Source: Strongylocentrotus pallidus
Lineage: Eukaryota; Echinodermata; Echinoidea; Camarodonta; Strongylocentrotidae
Assembly: GCA_030265145.1 (NCBI GenBank)
Contig: JARBES010000126.1
Coordinates: 1,101,039 to 1,132,628 of the forward strand
DNA length: 31,590 bases
Reading direction: 5' to 3'
Of the stretch, positions 8,561 to 18,226 are shown one piece after another (positions within the stretch are counted from its first letter, which is position 1; each line of letters opens with the position of its first letter). Under the pieces are notes generated by a model that saw only the letters and a program-made list of their open reading frames with translations, searched no databases and was not told the origin of the DNA. The translations under genes and the position numbers were made by a program.

Positions 8561-10340
8561 GCACAAATTCTTCACATGGGATGTCACTTTCTTATTTCAC
8601 AAAATAGTGTAATACTAACAACTAAATGTGAACATATATTATCTTTCGAATTCGAATTTCATTAATGTCTTTAATGTACTAATATTCATACATATATGTC
8701 TTTATTTGAAAGAAAATGTCAAAATGGCCCACTTTTCAATTTGTCGTTATGTGTATGTATGCTTTGTTTAATAGTCTATGGTCTGCTTTATTTTAATAAT
8801 TGATGGAACATATTTAATATCGATGACATTCTCTTTTATCAGCTTGTCGATTTGACATAGACCAGGCCTTTTAAGTACTGTAGATTGCTACCACCTAGCC
8901 ATGTCTGACCCCAACTTTAGAATAAATTTGAACCATGGGGGTGTCATATGAGTTACTCCGTGGATCGACATGTACACGATGAACATTACTATAAAGATCT
9001 ATGATACCCATGTTGCGAAGTATATTGTCATCACCAATCATGCAAATGTTAATTTAGCGTGTGATTTCACCATTTTCAACTTGAACCTTGTGTTACATTT
9101 AAAAATTAAACAAAATGGTATAGATTTAGTGAATGTAGGCTATATACAATTCTCAAAATTATAAATTGTCTTAATGACGTCAGAGAGTTAACAAAATTGT
9201 TCATAAGAAGTAAATGTATCATTATATTGTAAATATCCTCTGTTTGAAACCAGAAAGCCAAACGCATTTACACAGAAATAAAGCCTGTCTGGCTTCAAAT
9301 GGCGATATATGGTTATTTATCGTTGTGTCACTATATTAAGACTAAACATTTTTTTTAATTTTCAAACACAATCTTTTTATAGCGCACATTGTGGTACCAT
9401 GATTTTTTTTTCTCATAATGTTTACGTTTCTTTTCTATAGTATACTTATGTTATTAATATTACTAGTTTCTTCCACATCGCTGTTGAACACCATGTACTA
9501 CATAATTTGTTTGGCCTAATCAATTATTTCAAAAATGTATTTAACATGTATGTCTACTTTTCCTAATGTAGTTTACATTGATGTACATGTTATACAGAAC
9601 GGCTTGAATTGATATCAATGCGTGTATTATGTTTAACGCCATTCCCAACACGAGCCCTACACGATAGAGACATTGTGCTTCATTGCAGAATATGATGTTA
9701 TATAATAAAGCAAGTTACTGCATGGAGTTATGCGTAGTGTATATCACATGTTAATTTTATAATCTAAGAATATTTGACTCACAGAGTTTGAATAAGTTTT
9801 AACATGAAAAGAAGAACACTATAATCATGTACAAATATCAAGTTTCTTCATGATGTCTTTGTAAATAGAACACAAATATAAATGTGGTTTTAAAAACAAG
9901 CTTTGCAGAACTATTTTAATAGAGTCCGTCAAATGCAGACTGAGTCCTCTTTCTTTTACACTCTCCTTGCCACATTAAGGCCTAGAGCTGACCCAATTCT
10001 GTTACTCAGTTATGCTGTTCTCCTGATTGCATTACATGTATACCTTTATCTTGATTCGGTTTTGTAGCATACGGTAACGAATTCGGGGTTGTATTCCCCT
10101 GTCCTGTTTATCGTGGACTATATGTACAGTCTATACGGCCTAGGCATACATAATGTTGCCAAAACTTTGATCCTGCTATCATCTTTTGAATATTTATTGT
10201 GTCATCTATACTTGAATTTAAGTGCACTAATTTCAAATAAAGCCGCAGTTTAAATGTCACGGCTTTATAATGAAGCTTATTGTGGACTTACACTATATGA
10301 TTTGCATTTTATCAATTACATAGGAAAAATCAAACACGTA
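8561..10340 (+). other. 3' UTR and flank of copy 1
   Basis: No coding sequence is supported. Candidate poly(A) signals AATAAA lie at 8921-8926 and 9277-9282; which is used cannot be told. The region aligns with 20699-22480 of copy 2 apart from the LINE insertion there. Confidence 0.55.
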
Positions 10341-11740
10341 TTCACGTATTGTTAATCATACAATATGAAATGTGTAAGAAATATTGATAGTTATCAGTGG
10401 TAGTCGCTATAAATGCTGTATATTATTTGTCGATACAAGTCATGTATATCGTTTATGGATAATTTTGCGATTTGTAAAGACATCGTTTCCAATATTTTGC
10501 CTATCGTTGGAGCTTATCTTCTAAATTTTCCTGCATTTTCTGTAATTTATCTTTTTTTTTTTTTTTTTTTTTCATTGAAATTATATTTGTGTTTGTATGC
10601 ATCTTATTTAATGTACTTAAACATGTATAATTATGTAAAATGAAGAAATGTTTGTTACTTTATGTATATGATTATGTTTCATTTTGAAAATGCAGAACTA
10701 AAAACAAACAAACAAACAAACAAATAGAAATTTGATATTTAGTGTATTGTTGTGTTTAGTATGCATATTGTACAGTTATCTATGAAAATTATAGTAAATT
10801 GATTGGCAAAAATTGTCCTGTATCATTACAGAATTTCTCTGCGTATTGTGAATAATGAATTATGAAAGTTCGAAGTCGTAGTAACGAAATGATTAATGTT
10901 GTATATGTAAACCACTCATTATTTTACTCAATATTATAATCATGATAATAAAACGCAAATTTCTTGGTATTTTTTGATAGAGCAAGTGCATAGATTGTGC
11001 ACATTTTGAAGTTATCTTTGAAGATCGTACCGACATACTTACCCACATAACGAAAGTATGTTGGTAACAAAGGTTCTAATTTCCTATCTAAAATTATCTT
11101 CCTTTGTAAATAATGGTATCACTAAACGTATGATTTTCATAAGTGTTTCAGTGTTCTTCTATTCATTTGTGAATAGTTAATTTTTTAAACACTAAATAGA
11201 TAAAATAGATGTATAGGATGTACATATTACTTTTTTGTTAGTTTCATATATGGTCAATATGCTTCCATGCCTCTCAGTGCGTTATGTTACTATTAATATA
11301 TGTTAACGTCGTTTCAAAACAACAACAACAACCACAATCTATCAGCTGATTATTACGCACTAACAATGTTATACTATCATGAATTTCAATAGTTGTTTGC
11401 ACTTTGTTTTTTAAAGACTTGAAAGTGTTTGCTTTCTCGCTTTTCTCTGGAATAAGGAACTTGATAATTAAGCCATGCAAATGACATTATTATGTACCCT
11501 TACAGGAATATATATTGTTTTACAGTGTTGTGCCTTGTTGTAGTAGAATGAAATCCACATTACAAGTGCCCTCATATTAGAAGTGTAAATATAAAACAAG
11601 AAAGCAAGGACAATAGAAACAGATAACAACAAAACGTATACATGCAGTTATATCCAATCCAGTCTGTTTAATAGCGTCTTTGTAGAAGTTTATTGGCCTC
11701 ACTTTGCATGATGAGGAAATGGTAATAGTAATAAAGAACT
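10341..11740 (+). repeat. Long tandem unit 1 (copy 1 side)
   Basis: First of a series of diverged units of about 1.45 kb. Landmarks shared with the other units are, in order, ATTGTTAATCATAC, CAGTTATCTATGAAAAT, ATAATCATGATA (10937), TTCAGTGTTCT, CAAAACAACAACAACAA and GTAATAGTAATA. This unit has about 200-230 bp of extra sequence before its ATAATCATGATA landmark and lacks about 290 bp after it. No coding potential. Confidence 0.75.
10524..10727. mobile_element. Insertion of about 200 bp within tandem unit 1
   Basis: Compared with units 3, 6 and 7, the segment between CTTCTAAATT and AAATTTGATAT is extra. It contains T21 (10552-10572) near one end and an AAAC repeat (about 10697-10725) at the other. 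A/T tracts and a possible AAATTT repeat at the edges suggest a small retroposed insert. No tRNA-like promoter boxes are recognised. Edges are uncertain by several bases. Confidence 0.35.
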
Positions 11741-13194
11741 TATATACGTATGGTTAATCTTGAAATATGAAATTTGGAAGGATTATTTTAGTAATCTGAG
11801 TTATTCGTTAATGATGTATATTATTCGTTAAGATATTGTTTATGAATTGTTGACATGAATTGATAATGCTTCTACATACTTTGCTGCATATCTTCTGTAT
11901 TTTTATGCATATAGTATAAACTGTTAAGTATGCAAATTGTCCAGTTATCTATCAAACTCATTCTCAATTAATTTTCACAGATTTGTTTGTAAAGTAACAA
12001 CCTCCCTGCATACTTTGAATAGTAAATAACAAAGGTTTGAAGTCGTAGTAACAACATTATCAATGTATACGTACATATATCAATATTTACTCGATATTAT
12101 AATCATGATGATAAAGGCCAACCTCTTTTGTAATGGGGTAGAGTATATGCTTAGATTGTGCACCTATTCAAGAAATTTTTGACATTCACACCGACATACT
12201 TGATCATGGTGTCCATTAATTCGCAGTGCTTTTAACTATATTTAATGAAACAATGTATTTAAAAAATAATTAATGATAGATAACACATTTTGGGACCTGT
12301 ATGGAAGTATATTGGTAACAAACAGTCTAATTTTAAGAGAAACGGACATTTCTTTAGAGATCCGTTTCTTCTGCTGTATAATATACTCGTAAAAGGACGA
12401 TTTAGGAAATACACGAAAGGACCGGCCATGACAAAAAAAAAATATTGAAATGACTAACACAATTATGTTTGTACATATCCTAATTTAACTATAAAACAAA
12501 TGTAACATATATCATGCATGACAGAACTAAATCCCTAATCTCTTTAATAATCATGAAAACGAAAGAAATTCGAAAATTATTTTCCTTTGTAAATAAGTGT
12601 ATCACTATACAATATATCGTTTACGTTTACTTAGTGTTTCAGTGTTTTCTATTAAAATACGAATAGTTTGGAATATTATTAACAAATAAATAGATGAAAT
12701 AAATGTATAGACCGCACATGCAATATTTCTATATATTATACAATGATTAGAATGTTTCCATGTATTTCAGAGGGTTATGATACTATCAATATAATGTTAA
12801 AGTTACTTCAAAACAACAACAACAACAAAGAACCGTTAAGCTGGTTATAATGCACTTACCATGCTAACCTATCATGATTATACGGTAGTGTTGTACACTT
12901 TTTTTAAGAGCTTGAATACATGTGCCTTATTGCATTTCTGAAAAGAAAAAAATATTTAAAGCATGACAATAACATAACTATATACCCATGAAGGAAGTAA
13001 AATATTGTTTATAGTGTTGTGTTTTGTTATACATATCATAAGTGTATATATAGAGCAAGACCAAACGGACGAGCGAAATAAATAACAAATCAATGCATAC
13101 ATGTAGATATATGCAACGCAGCCTGTCTTTGTAGAGATTTATTGGCTTCACTTTTCATGATGATGGAATGGTAATAGTAATAGAGATCTTCTTG
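11741..13194 (+). repeat. Long tandem unit 2 (copy 1 side)
   Basis: Full-length unit of about 1.45 kb, aligned by the landmarks CAGTTATCTAT, ATAATCATGAT (12099), GTTTCAGTGTTTTC, AAAACAACAACAACAACA and GGTAATAGTAATA. It is as long as unit 5 downstream of copy 2. No gene is seen. Confidence 0.75.
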
Positions 13195-13770
13195 ACGTTC
13201 TGTGTATCATAAGATATAACATTTGGAAGGATTATTAATAGTAATCAATAGTAGTCGCTAATGCTGTTTATTTTTTGTTGATACTTGTATATCGTTTATG
13301 AATTATTTACGCTTTGTAATGACATCGCTATTTTGCCTACTTTTGAGCTATCTTCTAAGTTGAAAATTTATATCCAGTGTATTGTGGCATATCATTTTGC
13401 ATATTGTACAGTTATCTATGAAAATCATAGAAAATTAATTTGCAAAGATTGTCATGTATAAGAACAGAACCTCTCTGCGTATTTTGAATAGTAAATTACG
13501 TAAGTTTGAAATCGAAGCAACACAATTGTTAATGAATATCACTCAATTGTTCACATAAAATTATAATCATGATAAAAAGGCCAAGCTCTTTTTATTCTGA
13601 GGTAGAGTATATGCTTAGATTTTGCAGTTATTACGAAAGTATGTTGGTCGCAAAGGGTCTGTTTTCGCTATTTAAGAATGAAATAAAAACTTTTGGAGAT
13701 CCTATCATTTCGCTCTATATATTTAAAAAGACCAGCCATTATGAGCAGAGACATCTTAAAGGCCCACTGC
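13195..13770 (+). repeat. Long tandem unit 3, truncated
   Basis: The first 575 bp or so of another unit, with CAGTTATCTATGAAAATCAT and ATAATCATGATA (13563). Homology stops shortly before the gap. From about 13756 it passes into unrelated sequence starting TTAAAGGCCCACTGC, which may be the edge of another repeat. Confidence 0.7.
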
Positions 13771-13831
13771 ACTACTTGTAGCTACTTGCGCCCTCTATAT
13801 AACAAACAATGACTAATCGGTGACCATTGGT

Positions 13832-13931
13832 NNNNNNNNNNNNNNNNNNNNNNNNNNNNNNNNNNNNNNNNNNNNNNNNNNNNNNNNNNNNNNNNNNNNN
13901 NNNNNNNNNNNNNNNNNNNNNNNNNNNNNNN
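13832..13931. other. Assembly gap (100 N)
   Basis: Exactly 100 Ns, the usual placeholder for a gap of unknown length. It falls at the junction between the two gene blocks, so the end of block 1, the start of block 2 and any 5' exon of copy 2 may be missing here. Confidence 0.95.
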
Positions 13932-14308
13932 TAAAACGGCTTGCCATAAGCTTGCGCCAGCTCGCCACAACTCGAGGCTCCAACTCGGCTAAGTGGGAGC
14001 CCTGCTTAACAGTCAAAGTGTAGCCCTTGGTTGTGGTTAACCAAACAATATTGTTTACTAATTATTATTATAACTTATATTCGTGAAATAACACTAGCGT
14101 AAAACATAACGCTAGTGTATCTATCAGTGAATAAAATGGGAAAAGGTTATAGTGAGGCTAAAGTGTCTTCATAAGATCATTGTCTGCATGAGCAAGAACT
14201 TTATATACTGCCTTTGTTCATTCCAAAAGTATGGACAATTTATTGAGATGATAAAGATAATAACGATAAATTAGTAGAGAAGAGAGCTCATCAAAATATA
14301 GAGAAGGA

Positions 14309-14354
<46 letters not shown>

Positions 14355-15276
14355 CGGTGAGAGAGGAAGGTCGAATAAGATAACTATCATTTTGTGAATA
14401 GATAGTAGAACGAATAGCGCGATCATAAAAGAGGTGTTTATGCCTAGGCATTTTAATTTACCTCCATTGACATCAGACATGAAACCATTATTTTGAACCA
14501 CCACTATCTGTAACCATTACTTGTATATACTTGGATAATCATTGTTACTAGTTATGTTCTCCTCAACTCGGTACGATCCACTCATTTCTTTATGAGACTC
14601 AATTTTCTAATAGAAAATTATCCGGTCAGTTTAATGCTTGTTAACGGCAACCCTTTTTATCAAAGGTTTTATTTCGTAACGCTCACAAACCGTTTGCATT
14701 GGTGGGGTCAAAATCTTTGAATTTAATTGTTTCTTGTTCCTTACACCTTTAAATGAGGAAAATAATTCGCCTCTATCTGATCGTTTTGATGTTACATTTT
14801 ATTCAAAAACCTTACAATGTTCCTTACGAACCGATATAGACAAAATGCATTGATTTGCTTTCAGTTTCCTTTGAAAAGAAATAGCCAGGGACCAAAACCC
14901 TGATATAATCAGGCAAATACATACAATGAGGTATCAATACGCGGCAAGGGACTTTAAATGTCACATTTCAGATTTCAAATAAATGAACCGCCCCTTCCTC
15001 CTCCCCCGAATATGGTGTCAGCCTCAAATGACATCATGTAATGTTATTGCCTATTTTCAAATGCATACCATTTTATTGCTTTTTGCTTAAAATGTCATGT
15101 TCATGATACAAACAAAATTAGGTTCCAATTGATCGCTTCCACATCAGTCTCTATATTTTAGAATGGAATTGGAACAAGTATAAGTCAAAATGACGCAAAT
15201 GATTTCACAGGTTTTAAATGCCTGGTTCCATAATATAACATCGAGTAGAACACTGTAAATATGCCTTTTGTTATAG
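13932..15276 (+). other. 5' flank of copy 2
   Basis: The first 120 bases or so after the gap have no match in copy 1 and are unidentified. From about 14060 the sequence aligns with about 470-1708. No coding sequence is supported. It contains a GA repeat and ends in the 3' splice site TTTTGTTATAG. Confidence 0.55.
14299..14352. repeat. GA microsatellite
   Basis: Nearly pure GA dinucleotide repeat with one GATA interruption. The aligned place in copy 1 (about 755-775) has only a short GA patch, so the repeat expanded here or shrank there. Confidence 0.9.
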
Positions 15277-15319
15277 GGCCAAGGGAACCGGTATACCACT
15301 GATCACATCACTACCAAAC

Positions 15320-18226
15320 ATGCCATCACAACCTACATCCGGTGCTTTGAATACTGAACACAATGAAGCACAGAGAGAGCATACAGATGGACAAGATAGA
15401 GGTCTGTCTAATACTCCTACATTACTTCGACCTAATGTAGATATTGAGGACGTAAAAACAGAGCTGTCACAGGGCGCTCTTGTAAATTTGAATACCGACA
15501 CATCTGCTGATGACAAGTTCGTCAAATTGGAAGAATGCACATCTCCTCTGCAGCCAGGAGACGTCATGGACATCTTAGAGACTGATACGAATGATGCTTT
15601 GTATGCAATGTATACTACACTGAATGAAGAATCCCTGAGCGATGGCATAAAATTCCTCATGTCAAAAGGAACTGATTTGAACGAAGAAAATTTCATCGGG
15701 AGGATTCCTCTTCATAGTGCTGCTATTGACGGTAATACTGAAGTCATTGAATATCTCATTCAGCAAGGATCTGATGTGAACACGGAAGACACTACTGGGT
15801 GGACGCCATTCCATGCTGCCATTCAATATGGCCATTTAGACGTGATCAAATATCTCGTGACTACAGGGGCGAAACAGACGAGTTTTTGCGGAATCCCTCC
15901 ACTCCATGTCGCATCGCTATTTGGTCATTTGGACGTCGTCAAATACTTAATTTCAAAAGGAGCAGATGTAAACGAAGGAGACGCCAAATGTAAGATTCCT
16001 CTCCACGGTGCAGCTTCTCGAGGCCACATGAAAGTCATGACATGTCTCATTCAGCACGGCTCTGATGTTAACAAGGCAGATGCAAAGGGTTTGACTCCGT
16101 TCAATGCTGCTGTCCGAAATGGTCAACTAGAAGCTGTGAAGTATCTCCTGACTGGAGGAGCAAAGCAGACTAGATACAATGGAATGACCCCACTCTTTAT
16201 CGCAACACAATTTGGTCATTTAGATATCGTCCAATTCCTCATAGACAAAGGTGCTGATGTAAACGAAGGAGATGGCAAAGGGATGATTCCTCTCCACGAT
16301 GCAGCTTCCGGAGGCCACATAGAAGTCATTGAATATCTCATTCAGCACGGTTCTGATGTCAACAAGGGTGATGCAAAGGGTTGGACACCGTTCAATGCTG
16401 CTGTTCAATATGGCCATCTAGAAGCTGTCAAGTATCTCCTGATTGGAGGAGCGAATCAGAACAAATATGATGGAATGACGCCACTCCATGCCGCAGCACA
16501 ATTTGGTCATTTAGATATCGTCAAATTCTTCATGGACAAAGGAGCTAATGTGAACGAGGAAGATATTAAAGGGATGATTCCTCTCCACGATGCAGCTTCC
16601 GGAGGCCATATAGAAGTCATTGAATATCTCATTCAGCACGGTTCTGATGTCAGCAAGGCAGATGCCAAGGGTTGGACACCGTTCAATACTGCTGTTCAAT
16701 ATGGCCATCTAGAAGCCGTAAAATATCTCATAACTGGAGGAGCGAAGCAGAACAGATATAATGGAATGACTCCACTCTATGCCGCATCGCAATTCGGTCA
16801 TTTAGATATCGTCAAATTCTTCATAGACAAAGGAGCTGATGTGAACGAAGAAAATGACAACGGAATAATTCCTCTCCATGGTGCAGCTTTTCGAGGCCAC
16901 ATGAACGTCATGGAATATCTCATTCAGCAGGGGTCTGATGTTAACAGGGCAGATGCTAAGGGTTTGACACCATTCAATGCTGCTGTTCAAGAGGGCTATC
17001 TAGAAGAAGTCAAATATCTCATTACTAAAGGAGCGAAGCAGAACAGATGTGAAGGGATAACCCCTCTTTATGCCGCGACATATTTTGGTCATTTGCACAT
17101 CGTGGAATACTTCATTTCCAAAGGAGCTGATGTGAACGAAGTAAATGACAAAGGGGTGACTCTTCTTCACGGTGCAGCTGCTCGAGGCCACTTGAAAGTC
17201 ATGGAATATCTCATTCAGCAAGGATCTGATGTCAACATGAAAGATTGCAGAGGTTGGACGCCATTACATGCTGCAATCATAAATGGCCATTTGGAAGTTG
17301 TCAAACTTCTCATGGTGAAAGGAGCTGATAGTACCTGGTTTGACGGATTGACCCCACTTTACATCGCAACACAGTTTAACCATATCGATGTGGTAAAATT
17401 CCTTGTCTCCAATGGATATAATGTGAACGACAGAAATGAATGCGGCAAGTCCCCTCTTCATGCGGCATGTTACAATGGCAGCATGGATGTCGTGAAAGTT
17501 CTCATTCACCACAACGCCAATGTCAATGAACAAGATGATGATGGATGGTCACCACTCCATGCTGCTGCACAAGAAGGACACCAAGACATAGTTCGCTACC
17601 TTATATTGAATGGAGCATACATGAACGTAAAGGACATAGATGGTTTGACGCCGCTTCAGGCAGCTGTGGACGCAGGCCATTTGAATGCAATAGAAGACAT
17701 CTCAGCATGTAGAGGTGACCAGGATAAAGAACCAACAGGAGATCCAAGATCAAGAGGCCAACCGAATCTCATCAGAAGAGTATTTGTAACGGTATCACTG
17801 ACGGATGCAGACACGCAGTCACTTACGGGAGAGTTAGCATCTTTTGTAGACAATGTAGAGGATGGGAATGACTGCACCCAAGCTGATAATGCGAAGAGAG
17901 GAACTGATGAACCATCCTTGAAGAGTCTCCCCACAAGGACCCATGATGGTAAAACGGGTGGCAGTGAAGAACACAGTCCTTTCATTTATGCTAAGCTGAA
18001 ATGCCCTGACAAAGGGGAACGAGAACCAACGCCATATCAGATGGAAGCAACGGAGACTCCCGTGACAACAAATGGCGCAGACTGTTCTTCCCCTCGCGGT
18101 CCTCAGACATGGCAATACAGCGGATTCGATCCACCCAATCTACAAACCATGGACGCTGAGGGTCATCCGTCTGAAGAACCAGAATCCAGATGTCACTTAC
18201 TAATTGACGAAAACAGGGAAATGAGA
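15320..18226 (+). CDS. Copy 2 ankyrin-array exon
   Basis: Encodes 969 residues. The leader of about 110 residues (MPSQPTSGALNTEHNEAQ onward) is acidic and has no known domain. Then come seven units of about 97 residues, each of three ankyrin repeats, the first more diverged (LNEESLSDGIKFLMSKGTDLN), and a last partial repeat LTPLQAAVDAGH. Units 3 and 4 are very alike (both MIPLHDAASGGHIEVIEYL). The tail after the array matches copy 1 closely, ending QTWQYSGFDPP and LIDENREMR. It ends AGA|GTGAGT at 18226/18227. Confidence 0.9.

Larger units (their letters stand above)
470..13770 (+). repeat. Tandem gene block, copy 1
   Basis: This whole segment matches, in the same order and orientation, the segment at about 14060-26000. 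Upstream flank, ankyrin exon, two short exons, terminal exon, 3' flank and the 1.45-kb repeat units all have a partner. The copies are diverged but readily aligned by eye even in introns. Main differences are the number of ankyrin units, an inserted DNA transposon at 6728-7365 in this copy, and an inserted LINE fragment in the other. The right edge is lost at the assembly gap. Confidence 0.9.

Noticed and set aside
10541-10740. T21 followed by AAAC repeats considered as a CRISPR-like or regulatory array
   Set aside because: Simple homopolymer and tetranucleotide runs in a eukaryotic flank; better explained as an insertion with low-complexity ends.
13932-14020. GC-richer sequence after the gap considered as a tRNA or SINE head
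   Set aside because: No cloverleaf arms or A/B box pair could be recognised.
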